Shown here: positions 35,023 through 43,317 of the stretch, in pieces
Layout of the letters: the number at the start of each line of letters is the position of its first letter
Position numbering within the stretch: the first letter of the stretch is position 1
NCBI RefSeq assembly: GCF_900099905.1
Contig: NZ_FNEE01000007.1
Coordinates: 186,001 to 250,000 of the forward strand
Direction: 5' to 3'
From: Mesorhizobium muleiense
GTDB taxonomy: Bacteria; Pseudomonadota; Alphaproteobacteria; Rhizobiales; Rhizobiaceae
DNA length: 64,000 nucleotides
Translations under genes and position numbers: made by a program
Notes under the pieces: model-generated
Told to the model about the DNA's origin: nothing
What the model saw: only the letters and a program-made list of their open reading frames with translations
Databases searched by the model: none

Positions 35023-35787
35023 ATGACACTGTTTCGCAACGTCGTGTTCATCGCGGCGATCGCAGGGCTTGTGGCCGGCGTCGTTCTCGCCTGCATGCAG
35101 GCCTACGCCACGGTGCCACTCATCCTTAAGGCGGAAGTCTACGAACAGGCCGGCGGTGGTCACACGCATGACCATGGTTTGTCGCCGGCCGCAGCAGGCA
35201 GTAATGCCATGAGCAGCGCCGTGCCGGCTGAAGCAGCCACCGCGGAAGACGAAGGCTGGGCTCCGGCCGATGGCTTCGAGCGCTTCGCTTTCACCGTCGT
35301 TGCCAACGTCGTCACCGGCATCGGCTTTGCGCTGATCCTGGTCGCCGCTTCGGAGCTCGCCGGCGGCATCGGCAATTGGCGTCAGGGCCTGTTCTGGGGC
35401 CTTGCCGGCTTTGCCGTGTTCACGCTGGCTCCGAACCTTGGCCTGCCGCCCGAACTGCCGGCGATGCCGCCGGCCGATCTCGCCCAGCGCCAGATCTGGT
35501 GGACGGCGACCGTGGTGGCGACCGCGGCCGGTCTTGGGCTGCTCGCCTTCCGCAAGTCATTGCCGCTGGCGGTGATTGCCGTGGCGTTGATCGTGGCGCC
35601 GCATATTGTCGGCGCGCCGCAGCCCGACAGTTTCGAATCGCCGATCCCGGAAGGCCTGCACCACCAGTTCGTGGTGGCGGTGACGCTGACCAATCTGGTG
35701 TTCTGGCTGGTGCTCGGCGCTGTCGTCGGCGTGGTGCGCGGCCGCTTGACCGGCGCCGCAACCGGCCTGCGCGACAGCCTTGCCTGA
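35023..35787 (+). CDS. cbtA: CbtA, cobalt transporter subunit
   Basis: 254 residues with five to six predicted membrane helices. The first helix (about 5-30) is followed by a periplasmic loop with GGGHTHDHG (residues about 44-52), a metal-binding histidine cluster. Conserved features are WRQGLFWGLAGFAVFTLAPNLGLPPELP and the final TLTNLVFWLVLGA. CbtA and CbtB form a B12-regulated cobalt permease found in alphaproteobacteria. The ORF overlaps the start of cobU by 8 bases. Confidence 0.92.
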   Translation: MTLFRNVVFIAAIAGLVAGVVLACMQAYATVPLILKAEVYEQAGGGHTHDHGLSPAAAGSNAMSSAVPAEAATAEDEGWAPADGFERFAFTVVANVVTGIGFALILVAASELAGGIGNWRQGLFWGLAGFAVFTLAPNLGLPPELPAMPPADLAQRQIWWTATVVATAAGLGLLAFRKSLPLAVIAVALIVAPHIVGAPQPDSFESPIPEGLHHQFVVAVTLTNLVFWLVLGAVVGVVRGRLTGAATGLRDSLA

Positions 35788-36307
35788 TCGCGCTGCTCCA
35801 GGCAGCAAGCTGACCCTGGTCATCGGCGGTGCACGCTCGGGCAAGAGCGCGCATGCCGAAAGCCTGGTGAAGGCCTGTCCGGCGCCGTGGACCTACATCG
35901 CCACGGCGCAAGCCTATGACGACGAGATGCGCGAACGCATCGCGCTGCACCGGGCGCGGCGCGGCGGCGGCTGGACGACCATCGACGCGCCGCTCGATCT
36001 CGTCGGCGCGATCGGGGGGCTGCCTGACGGCCGGCCAGTCCTGATTGACTGCCTGACGCTGTGGCTGTCCAACCACATGCTGGCCGAACGCGACATTGAG
36101 GCCGAATGCCGAGGGCTTGCGGATGTGCTGTCGCGGCCGCGCGGGCCGTGGTTCGTGGTTTCCAACGAGGTCGGGCAGGGCATCGTGCCCGACAATGCGC
36201 TTGCCCGCCGGTTTCGCGATGCCGCCGGCCGGCTCAACCAGCAGGTCGCCGCCGTCGCCGGCACGGTGCTGCTGATGGTGGCGGGACTGCCGCTCAAGGT
36301 GAAGTGA
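35780..36307 (+). CDS. cobU: Adenosylcobinamide kinase / adenosylcobinamide-phosphate guanylyltransferase
   Basis: 175-residue bifunctional enzyme (CobP in Pseudomonas denitrificans naming). It phosphorylates adenosylcobinamide and then adds GMP, activating the lower-axial arm. P-loop GGARSGKS (residues 16-23), YIATAQAYDDEMRERI with the guanylyl-carrying His in IALHRARRGGGW, then LIDCLTLWLSN and VSNEVGQGIVPDN. The start is TTG 35780, eight bases inside cbtA; no ATG is available before the P-loop. In the riboswitch-controlled operon. Confidence 0.93.
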   Translation: MPDRAAPGSKLTLVIGGARSGKSAHAESLVKACPAPWTYIATAQAYDDEMRERIALHRARRGGGWTTIDAPLDLVGAIGGLPDGRPVLIDCLTLWLSNHMLAERDIEAECRGLADVLSRPRGPWFVVSNEVGQGIVPDNALARRFRDAAGRLNQQVAAVAGTVLLMVAGLPLKVK

Positions 36308-36308
36308 T

Positions 36309-36923
36309 ATGACCGATATCGACGACAGGGACGAGCAACGCCACCGCGCCAAGATGGCCAAACGCAAGGCGGTGCAGGACGCCGAGGTCGCGGCCAAGAC
36401 GGTCGAGAAGGGACTGCTGATCGTCAACACCGGGCCCGGCAAGGGCAAGACCACTGCCGCCTTCGGGCTGGCGCTGAGGATGCTCGGCTACGGCAGGCGC
36501 GTCGGCGTCGTCCAGTTCATCAAGGGCAAATGGCATACCGGCGAGAAGGACGCCTTTGCCGCTTTCGGCGACCGGGTCGTCTGGCACACGATGGGCGAGG
36601 GTTTTACCTGGGAAACGCAGGATCTGAAGCGCGACATCGCCGCCGCCGAGGCTGCCTGGGCCAAGGTGCTTGAGCTGATGGCCGATCCATCGATGAGCCT
36701 GCTGGTACTCGACGAGTTGAACATCGCGCTGCGCTACGACTATCTCGATCTCGACACGGTGGTGGCGGCGCTGAAGGGCCGCCGCGAAAACCTGCATATC
36801 CTCGTCACCGGCCGCAACGCCAAGCCGGCGCTGGTCGATGCCGCCGATCTGGTCACCGAGATGGGAGTTACGAAGCATCACTTTTCCGCCGGCGTGAAAG
36901 CGCAGCAAGGCATAGAGTTTTGA
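36309..36923 (+). CDS. cobO: Cob(I)yrinic acid a,c-diamide adenosyltransferase
   Basis: 204 residues. Attaches the 5'-deoxyadenosyl group to cobalt, using ATP. The P-loop is GPGKGKTT (42-49), followed by AAFGLALRMLGYGRRVGVVQF and GKWHTGE, then LLVLDELNIALRY (Walker B-like) and LVTGRNAKPALVDAADLVTEM, all diagnostic of the CobA/CobO family. ATG 36309 is 1 base after the cobU stop. It is the last gene of the riboswitch operon and is followed by a repeat. Confidence 0.95.
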   Translation: MTDIDDRDEQRHRAKMAKRKAVQDAEVAAKTVEKGLLIVNTGPGKGKTTAAFGLALRMLGYGRRVGVVQFIKGKWHTGEKDAFAAFGDRVVWHTMGEGFTWETQDLKRDIAAAEAAWAKVLELMADPSMSLLVLDELNIALRYDYLDLDTVVAALKGRRENLHILVTGRNAKPALVDAADLVTEMGVTKHHFSAGVKAQQGIEF

Positions 36924-36942
36924 GGTTTCGTTCGCCTCTTCT

Positions 36943-37120
36943 TCCTTCTCCCTTGTGGGAGAAGGTGGATTGGCGCGTAGCGCCAAGACGGTTGAGGGGT
37001 GCTGGACGGAGCGCCGTCGGTACCAGCTGGAACACCCCTCATCCGGCCGCGGAGCCTGTCCTCGGGCTTGCCGGAGGCAAGACCCGTGGGCGGCCACCTT
37101 CTCCCACAAGGGGAGAAGGG
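36943..37120. repeat. Rhizobial intergenic mosaic repeat, family A, copy 2
   Basis: Same architecture as the copy at 34361: CTTCTCCCTTGTGGGAGAAGGTGG, GGCGCGTAGCGCCAAGACGG, GAGGGGTGCTGG, CACCCCTCATCCGG, and CCACCTTCTCCCACAAGGGG at the end (each a part of the element). About 30 extra bases (near 37050-37090) set it apart from copy 1. It lies between the convergent ends of cobO and cobD. Confidence 0.8.
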
Positions 37121-37130
37121 GAGGCCACAG

Positions 37131-38099
37131 TCACGCAACGATGACGATCACCGACAGCAAGCCGAACAGTCCCATCAGCAGAAAGTCGGCAACCTGATAG
37201 AGTCTTAGCGCTCGTCTGATGTCCACGCTCTCGACATCGCGGCGGCCGCCTTCGCCCATGAACGCGTCGTCGACCATGACGCCGTCGTAGGAGCGCGGCC
37301 CGGCCAGCGCCAGGCCGAGCGCGCCGGCCATCGCCGCCTCAGGCCAGCCGGCATTGGGCGAGCGGTGCTTTTTCGCGTCGCGCCGCACGGTGCGCCAGGC
37401 GTTGCCGGCGTCAGAGTCTTTGACGAGGAAGGCGGCCAGCACGATAAGCAGTGCGGTCAGCCGCGACGCCGGCAGGTTGATCAGATCGTCGAAGCGCGCC
37501 GCCGCCCGGCCGAAAGCCTCATGGCGCGGCGTGCGGTGGCCGATCATCGAATCGGCGGTATTGGCGGCCTTGTAGGCGACGCCGCCGGCCAGCCCGCCGA
37601 CGCCGATCCAGAAGACCGGCGCGACGACGCCGTCGGAAAAATTCTCGGCCAGGCTTTCGATCGCAGCGCGGCAGACACCGGCTCTGTCGAGCTTTTCCGG
37701 ATCGCGGCCGACGATCTGCGAGACGGCAACACGACCGATGTCGAGTCCGCCATTGTCGAGTCCGTCGGCCACCGCCTCGACATGCTCGGCCAGGCTCTTC
37801 TGCGACAGCAGCGATGTCGCCAGGAGCGCGGTGAGGATCAATCCGGCTGGAATGCCCGCAAGCATGGTTTCCACCGCGAAAGCGATGGTGGCCGGCACCA
37901 GAACGATGATCAGCAGCGCATGAACACCGCGCCGGCGGCGCTGGGCGTCGGAATCAGCATCGCGGTTGAGCCTGCGGTCGAGAAAGGATATCAGCCTGCC
38001 GAACCAGGTGACGGGGTGGCCGATGGCGCCAAGCAGCCAGCTGGGATAGCCGACAGCGAATTCAACAAGCAGTGACAGGAAAGCGATCAGGATCGACAT
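37131..38099 (-). CDS. cobD: Adenosylcobinamide-phosphate synthase (CbiB/CobD)
   Basis: 322-residue integral membrane enzyme that joins aminopropanol (phosphate) to adenosylcobyric acid. Conserved blocks are AIGHPVTWFGRLISFLDRRL near residue 26, SLAENFSDGVVAPVFW (about 150), and RHEAFGRAAARFDDLINLPASRL (about 190, given here in full shorter form). Between them lie four to five membrane helices. Its start codon (38097-38099, minus) overlaps the start codon of cobC (38098-38100, plus) within a shared CATG, so each gene's promoter and ribosome binding site lie in the other gene. Confidence 0.92.
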   Translation of the reverse strand: MSILIAFLSLLVEFAVGYPSWLLGAIGHPVTWFGRLISFLDRRLNRDADSDAQRRRRGVHALLIIVLVPATIAFAVETMLAGIPAGLILTALLATSLLSQKSLAEHVEAVADGLDNGGLDIGRVAVSQIVGRDPEKLDRAGVCRAAIESLAENFSDGVVAPVFWIGVGGLAGGVAYKAANTADSMIGHRTPRHEAFGRAAARFDDLINLPASRLTALLIVLAAFLVKDSDAGNAWRTVRRDAKKHRSPNAGWPEAAMAGALGLALAGPRSYDGVMVDDAFMGEGGRRDVESVDIRRALRLYQVADFLLMGLFGLLSVIVIVA

Positions 38100-39153
38100 G
38101 AAGTCTCTTGATGGAGCGGCGGCAGTGGTGGATCACGGCGGAAGCCTTGGCCGGGCGAGGGCGCTTTTTCCGCATGCGCCACAGCCCTTCGTCGACCTCT
38201 CGACCGGTATCAATCCGCACTCCTATCCGTTTTTCGAGCTGCCCGCCACCGCCCTGTCGAGATTGCCGGAAGCTGCGCGGGTCCGTGATCTGGCCGATGT
38301 CGCGGCGAGCGCCTATGGCGCACCATCGGCGGCCAACGTGGTGGCAGCGCCGGGCACGCAGATCCTGTTGCCGCGCATCGCTTCGCTGGTCAGCCCCGGC
38401 AAGGCGCTGGTGCTCGGGCCGACCTATGCCGAGCATCAGCGGGCAGCGGCCATCGCCGGCCACGCGGCGATGGAGGTCGACGATTTCGATGCCCTGGCAG
38501 GAGCCGACCTTGCCATCGTCGTCAACCCCAACAATCCGGACGGACGTATCATCGAACGCAAGAAGCTGCTTGCGCTTGCCGAAAGTTTGCGCGCCAGAGG
38601 CGGGTTGCTGGTCGTCGACGAGGCGTTCATGGATGTCGGCCCGCTTGGCGAGAGCGTGGCCGGCGATGTCGACCGTGGCGGCATCGTCGTGCTGCGCTCC
38701 TTCGGCAAGTTTTTTGGTCTTGCCGGCCTGCGGCTCGGCTTTGCATTGGCCGACGCGCTGACGGTCGAACGGCTGGAGGCCCAGTTCGGGCCGTGGGCGG
38801 TTGCCGGTCCGGCGCTCGAATATGGCATCCGCGCGCTTGCCGACAGCGGCTGGCAGGCCGAGATGCGGCGCCGTCTGGCCAAGGATGCAGCGAGGCTCGA
38901 TGCGCTGTTTGGCCGCTTCGGTGTCCCGGTCGACGGCGGCACCACGCTGTTCCGCTATATCAGGCTGAGCGACGCCGCCTGTCTGTTTTCGGTGCTCGGC
39001 GAGCGCGGCATCCTGCTTCGGCATTTTTCCGGCCGGCCGGAGGTGCTGCGCGCCGGGCTGCCGGGCGAGGGCGAGGAATGGCAGCGGCTCGAATCGGCTC
39101 TTGCCGACTGGTCGCAACAGCGCGACGATAACACCAGCGAGGTCCAGCAATGA
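38098..39153 (+). CDS. cobC: L-threonine-O-3-phosphate decarboxylase (CobC, PLP-dependent)
   Basis: 351-residue fold-type I PLP enzyme that makes (R)-1-aminopropan-2-ol phosphate, the linker used by CobD. DHGGSLGRARALFP then FVDLSTGINPHSYP is the typical CobC start. VVNPNNPDGR, VVDEAFMDV and SFGKFFGLAGLRLGF contain the PLP-site Asn, Asp and Lys (LRSFGKFFGL). The first-choice ATG overlaps the cobD start; CAGGA (38089-38093) in the cobD coding strand serves as ribosome binding site. The stop overlaps the next gene (ATGA). Confidence 0.9.
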   Translation: MKSLDGAAAVVDHGGSLGRARALFPHAPQPFVDLSTGINPHSYPFFELPATALSRLPEAARVRDLADVAASAYGAPSAANVVAAPGTQILLPRIASLVSPGKALVLGPTYAEHQRAAAIAGHAAMEVDDFDALAGADLAIVVNPNNPDGRIIERKKLLALAESLRARGGLLVVDEAFMDVGPLGESVAGDVDRGGIVVLRSFGKFFGLAGLRLGFALADALTVERLEAQFGPWAVAGPALEYGIRALADSGWQAEMRRRLAKDAARLDALFGRFGVPVDGGTTLFRYIRLSDAACLFSVLGERGILLRHFSGRPEVLRAGLPGEGEEWQRLESALADWSQQRDDNTSEVQQ

Positions 39154-39659
39154 TCCATGTCTGTTCGCTTTCAAAAGTCGAGGAAACCGTCGCGAAGACC
39201 GGGGCCGAGCGGTTGCTTTCGCTGCTGGCCGCCGGCACCGAGGTGACGCGGCCGGCGTCGATCGCCCAGGAAAACCATCTGCATCTAGTTATGCACGATA
39301 TCGCGGTGGCGCAGGAGGGCATGACCATGCCGGGCGAGGCGCATGTTCGCAACCTGCTCGATTTCGCGCGCCGATGGGATCGCGCAAGGCCGCTGGTCGT
39401 GCATTGCTATGCCGGTATCAGCCGGTCGACGGCCTCGGCCTACATCATCGCGGCGGCACTGGCGCCGCAGCGCTGCGAGGTCGAGTTGGCTGAGACGCTG
39501 CGTGCACTGTCGCCGACGGCGACACCCAATCCGCGGCTGATCGCGGTCGCCGACGCGCTGCTCGATCGCAACGGCCGCATGACCGGTGCGATCGAGGCGA
39601 TCGGGCGCGGCGCCGAGGCCTTCGAGGGCACGCCTTTCGAGCTGAAGATCGACGGCTGA
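39150..39659 (+). CDS. Protein tyrosine phosphatase-like protein, coupled to cobC
   Basis: 169 residues. HCYAGISRST (residues 85-94) is the Cys-x5-Arg phosphatase loop (C86, R92), and an acidic residue (D50 in HLVMHDIAV) could be the general acid. This is the compact cytoplasmic type with no other domain. The start is ATGA-coupled to cobC, so it is made together with a cobalamin enzyme. A phosphatase acting on alpha-ribazole phosphate or adenosylcobalamin phosphate is needed in the pathway, and no CobC-type (Salmonella naming) phosphomutase-like enzyme is seen here. A metabolic role is therefore possible, but protein phosphatase function is the safer reading. Confidence 0.8.
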   Translation: MIHVCSLSKVEETVAKTGAERLLSLLAAGTEVTRPASIAQENHLHLVMHDIAVAQEGMTMPGEAHVRNLLDFARRWDRARPLVVHCYAGISRSTASAYIIAAALAPQRCEVELAETLRALSPTATPNPRLIAVADALLDRNGRMTGAIEAIGRGAEAFEGTPFELKIDG

Positions 39660-39735
39660 TCCTAGTCTTGAGGAGAAGGGGCTGGCCGCAGCGCTGGCGC
39701 CTTTTTTTGCAATGCCGGCGATTGGCGAAAACATT

Positions 39736-39797
39736 GATGAGGGCGCCCCTCGCCCCGTTTACGGGGAGAGGATGCCAGCAGGCAGGTGAGGGGCGGC
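39736..39797. repeat. Rhizobial intergenic repeat, family B, partial copy
   Basis: GCCCCTCGCCCCGTTTACGGGGAGAGGATGCC, then AGCAGGCAGGTGAGGGGC (two pieces of the same element). It matches the right half of family B copies at 40651 and 44201. Confidence 0.7.
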
Positions 39798-39818
39798 GCG
39801 GCGCTGGCGAAAAGCCTC

Positions 39819-40622
39819 CTAGGCCAGCCAATCTGCAAGCTTGGCCTTGCGCACGTCCTTCAACAGGCTGATGAAACCGTCGGCTTGATGGTTGGCGGTC
39901 AGCCGGCCCTTTTCGGCCGTTGCAATGCTGGCGTCGCCGACCACGCCGTTCGGGTTGAGATCGGTGGCGATCCAGGCGAAGGCGTGCGTTCCGGTGTGGC
40001 GTAGCAGCGAAAATTGCTTTTCGGCGCGGGCGACGTTGGACACGAAATTGTCGGCCTTTGCCATGTCGACGAGATCCGGCCGGAAATGCAGCATCAGCGA
40101 GGTCTCGACATCGCCGCCATGGATGCCGTGGCTATCCTCAAGCTCGGTGTACAAGCCGGCCGGCCGGCCAAAGCGCTGCCAGCTCGTCTTCACACCCAGC
40201 ATCTTTGCCCGCACGCGCAATTCTCGCGTCATGATGCCCATGATCTCCTCGTTGCCGCCATGCGAGTTGACGACGATCAGCTTCCTTAACCCGGCCCGTG
40301 CGACCGACAGGCCAAGCTCGGTCCAGGCCTCGATCAAGGTCGCCGCCGGCAATGTAAGGGTTCCCGGCGCATGCAGGTGCTCGTTCGACTTGCCCACCGC
40401 CTGGACCGGCAAGATGCGGATGTCGAGATCGCCAGGCAGGCGCGCGATCACCGTTTCGAGCATGCCGTTCATGATCGAGGTGTCGGTCGAAACCGGCAGA
40501 TGCGGCCCGTGCTGTTCGATCGCCGCCACCGGCAGAACGGCGATCGTCGCCTCCGGGTCGATGGTGGCGTATTCTGTGGTCCGGTAGTCGCCCCACCACA
40601 CGCGTTTCGTTGCAACGGTCAT
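39819..40622 (-). CDS. Creatininase family amidohydrolase
   Basis: 267 residues. Metal-binding residues are in VAAIEQHGPHLPVSTDT (Glu and His, about 33-49), IVVNSHGGN (about 115) and HGIHGGDVETSLML (Asp/Glu, about 165-178). This family opens cyclic amides or hydrolyses formamides (creatinine, formamidopyrimidines, mycofactocin precursor). The RidA gene lies upstream on the same strand, 211 bp away across a repeat, and beyond it the divergent ABC-deaminase operon; together they suggest an N-heterocycle substrate. The exact one cannot be told. Confidence 0.85.
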   Translation of the reverse strand: MTVATKRVWWGDYRTTEYATIDPEATIAVLPVAAIEQHGPHLPVSTDTSIMNGMLETVIARLPGDLDIRILPVQAVGKSNEHLHAPGTLTLPAATLIEAWTELGLSVARAGLRKLIVVNSHGGNEEIMGIMTRELRVRAKMLGVKTSWQRFGRPAGLYTELEDSHGIHGGDVETSLMLHFRPDLVDMAKADNFVSNVARAEKQFSLLRHTGTHAFAWIATDLNPNGVVGDASIATAEKGRLTANHQADGFISLLKDVRKAKLADWLA

Positions 40623-40650
40623 TTTGAACCTCGAGCAAACTGGCGGCGTT

Positions 40651-40779
40651 GGCGCTGCCCCTCACCCGTACCCTCTCCCCGTATAGAGACGGGGAGAGGG
40701 GGTCGCCAGCGTTGGAGCGCTTCCCTTCTCCCCGTCACTATACGGGGAGAAGGTGCCGGCAGGCGGATGAGGGGCAGCA
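40651..40779. repeat. Rhizobial intergenic repeat, family B, copy 1
   Basis: Begins GCGCTGCCCCTCACCC and ends GATGAGGGGCAGC (inverted ends). It contains CTCTCCCCGTATAGAGACGG and a second hairpin CTTCTCCCCGTCACTATACG followed by GGGAGAAGGTGCCGGCAGGC. Related copies lie at 44201 and, in part, 39736. Confidence 0.8.
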
Positions 40780-40833
40780 CCAGCCTTTGTCGTGTAACTG
40801 GAGATCAACGGCCTGTCGATTCCAGCCGGCTCC

Positions 40834-41217
40834 TCACCCTGCTGCGACGACCTCGATCTCGACCTTGAATTCCGGCCGCGCGAAACCGGACACGATCATC
40901 AGCGTCGAAGCCGGCGCCGGGCTGGTGAACAGGCGATCGCGAACGTCCATATAGGGTTTCAGGTAGGCGCGATCGGTGACATAGGCGTTGATGCGCACGA
41001 TGTCGGAAAGTCCAAGCCCGGCGTCGCCGAGAATCGCTGCGATGCTTTGAAAACAGAGCTCGGCCTGCGCGCCGGCATCCTCCGGGATCTTATCGTCCGG
41101 CGTGATGGCGACCTGGCCAGAACACAGCACCAGCCGCTTGCCGGGCGGCACCTCGACGCCATGGCTGTAGCGGGCAAAGGGCGGCTTGATCGACTTCGGC
41201 GTCAGGAATTTGAACAT
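40834..41217 (-). CDS. RidA family protein (enamine/imine deaminase-like)
   Basis: 127 residues, trimeric RidA/YjgF fold. The features are CSGQVAITPDDKIPEDAGAQ, then AAILGDAGLGLSDIVRINAY with the conserved Arg (RINAYVTD) and the C-terminal KVEIEVVA. RidA-type proteins hydrolyse reactive enamines; catabolic variants such as RutC work in pyrimidine breakdown. ATG 41217 gives the proper N-terminus, MFKFLTPKSI; an ATG at 41280 would add an unrelated leader. Divergent from the ABC operon at 41473. Confidence 0.85.
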   Translation of the reverse strand: MFKFLTPKSIKPPFARYSHGVEVPPGKRLVLCSGQVAITPDDKIPEDAGAQAELCFQSIAAILGDAGLGLSDIVRINAYVTDRAYLKPYMDVRDRLFTSPAPASTLMIVSGFARPEFKVEIEVVAAG

Positions 41218-41472
41218 GAAAATCTCCAGTCTGCTGCCAGCGTAAAGCCGGATTGGGCGAGCCCTCAAGATGCAGTGCATACTATCAGGGCGATTGTGGA
41301 CAGGCGTTCAAAAAATAGGCACGATGCCCCCGGTACGGCATGACCGGTCCGGCTTTCGCGCGCCACTGTTGCGCAAGGCGGGCGGTCCGGGCGATGGCAT
41401 GTGTCTTGCTTCTTCGATCGATGGTGTCGAGCTCGGCGCGCGGCGCGCCAGAGCCAACTGAGGGTGGTGTGG

Positions 41473-42477
41473 ATGGACGGAAAACTCAAGATTTCGGCTG
41501 GCGCGATCGTGCTGCTTGCCGCAAGCACGCTGAACGCGGCAGCAAACGAGAAGATCACCTTCGGCACCAACTGGCTCGCCCAGGCCGAGCATGGCGGCTA
41601 TTATCAGGCGGTGGCTGATGGCACCTATGCCGCGTGCGGGCTCGACGTGACGATCATGCAAGGTGGCCCGCAGGTCAGTGGCCGGCCGCTGCTGCTTGCC
41701 GGCAAGATCGACTTCTACATGGGCGGCAACATGCTGCAGGCCTTCGACGCCGTACAGCAGGAGATTCCGCTTCGTGTCGTCGCCGCCTCGTTCCAGAAAG
41801 AGCCGCAGGTGATCATGAGCCATCCGGGTCAGGGGCTCGACAGGTGGGAGGATCTGAAGAACGCGGACCAATACATTATCGGCGACGAAGGTGCACAGAG
41901 CTACTTCCAGTGGATGATCACGGAGTTCGGCTTCGATCCGGCCAAGCGCGTGCCCTATACGTTCAACCCCGCACCTTTCATCGCCAATCCGAAGTCGATC
42001 CAGCAGGGTTACGTGACCTCGGAGCCCTTCGCCGTCGCCAAGGAAGGCGGCTTCCAGCCCAATCTGTTCCTGCTCGCCGACTACGGCTTCGACACCTATG
42101 CGACGACGATCGAGACCATGCAGGCGACGATCGACAAGCGGCCGGAGGTGGTTCAATGCTTCGTCGATGGCTCGGCCAAGGGCTGGTACAACTATCTCTA
42201 CGGCGACAACGCTGCCGCCAACGCGGCGATCAAGAAGGACAACCCCGACATCAGCGACGAGCAGATCGCGTTCTCGATCGAGCAGATGAAGAAATTCGGC
42301 ATCGTCGATTCCGGCGATACGGAAAAACTCGGCATCGGCGCGATGACCGACGCGCGCATCCAGAGCTTCTACGACAAGATGGTCAAGGCCAAGGTCGTGC
42401 CGGCCGACGTCGACATCAAAAAGTCCTACACACTGGCCTTCGTCAACAAGGGCGTCGGGATCGACCTGAAGAAATAG
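41473..42477 (+). CDS. ABC transporter substrate-binding protein, NMT1/THI5-like
   Basis: 334 residues with a signal peptide (about 1-25, ending LNAAANE). The mature part KITFGTNWLAQAEHGGYYQAVADGTY is the THI5/NMT1 N-lobe; GGPQVSGRPLLLAGKIDFYM and GGNMLQAFDA form the ligand cleft. Known relatives bind pyrimidines (thiamine precursors), taurine, nitrate or riboflavin. The next genes encode the ATPase, permease and a cytosine-deaminase-like enzyme, which points to a pyrimidine-like or other aminated heterocyclic ligand (inference). The gap to the ATPase gene is 9 bp. Confidence 0.88.
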   Translation: MDGKLKISAGAIVLLAASTLNAAANEKITFGTNWLAQAEHGGYYQAVADGTYAACGLDVTIMQGGPQVSGRPLLLAGKIDFYMGGNMLQAFDAVQQEIPLRVVAASFQKEPQVIMSHPGQGLDRWEDLKNADQYIIGDEGAQSYFQWMITEFGFDPAKRVPYTFNPAPFIANPKSIQQGYVTSEPFAVAKEGGFQPNLFLLADYGFDTYATTIETMQATIDKRPEVVQCFVDGSAKGWYNYLYGDNAAANAAIKKDNPDISDEQIAFSIEQMKKFGIVDSGDTEKLGIGAMTDARIQSFYDKMVKAKVVPADVDIKKSYTLAFVNKGVGIDLKK

Positions 42478-42486
42478 CACCCGGGC

Positions 42487-43317
42487 ATGATGCAGGAGAA
42501 AGTGGCGCAAGCGCCGGCAAGCACATCGGGCAAAGGTCCGATGCTGCTGGCGCTGCGCGGCGTCGGCAAAGTCTTTTCCAACGGCGTGACAGCCCTCAGC
42601 GACGTCGACCTGACGATCCGGGAAGGCGACTTCCTCAGCCTTCTCGGCCCGTCCGGCTGTGGCAAGTCAACGGCCTTGCGCCTCATCGCCGGTCTTGCAA
42701 CGCCGACCTCCGGCCTGCTCGACTGGCGCGGCAGCAGCGCTGCCGATCGCTCTGACATCGGCTTCGTCTTCCAGGAACCGACGCTGCTGCCGTGGGCCGA
42801 CGTCTTCGACAATGTCTGGCTGCCGCTCAGGCTGAAGGGCGTGTCGCGGGCCAAGGCTGCGCCTGTCGTAATGGAGATGCTGGCGCGGGTTCATCTGACC
42901 GGCTTCGAGAAAGCCGTGCCGCGCGAATTGTCCGGCGGCATGAAGATGCGCGTCTCGATCGCCCGCGCCATGGTGACCAAGCCGCGCGTGCTTTTGATGG
43001 ACGAGCCATTTGCGGCATTGGACGAGATCACCCGCTTCAAGCTCAACGACGATCTTCTGGAACTGTGGCAGGACGAGCGTTTTACCGTCGTCTTCGTCAC
43101 CCACAGCGTCTTCGAAAGCGTTTTCCTCTCCAGCCGCGTCGTCGTCATGGCGGCGCGGCCGGGTAGGGTCTTCAAAGAACTCGCCATCGATGCGTCCTAT
43201 CCGCGCAACGAAGTCTTCCGCACCTCGCCCGCCTATGCCGCGCTCTGCCGCCAGACGTCCGATGTGCTGATCGGCGCCATCAACTCAACCGCCGGACCGC
43301 ATCATGACGGCCATTGA
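42487..43317 (+). CDS. ABC transporter ATP-binding protein, SsuB/TauB-like
   Basis: 276 residues. Walker A GPSGCGKST (about residue 58), Q-loop FQEPTLLPW, signature LSGGMKMRVSIARA, Walker B VLLMDEPFAALDE and switch FVTHS. This is the ATPase subtype paired with NMT1/THI5 binding proteins. Its last 14 bases overlap the permease start. ATG 42487 gives a 17-residue polar leader before the domain. Confidence 0.93.
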   Translation: MMQEKVAQAPASTSGKGPMLLALRGVGKVFSNGVTALSDVDLTIREGDFLSLLGPSGCGKSTALRLIAGLATPTSGLLDWRGSSAADRSDIGFVFQEPTLLPWADVFDNVWLPLRLKGVSRAKAAPVVMEMLARVHLTGFEKAVPRELSGGMKMRVSIARAMVTKPRVLLMDEPFAALDEITRFKLNDDLLELWQDERFTVVFVTHSVFESVFLSSRVVVMAARPGRVFKELAIDASYPRNEVFRTSPAYAALCRQTSDVLIGAINSTAGPHHDGH

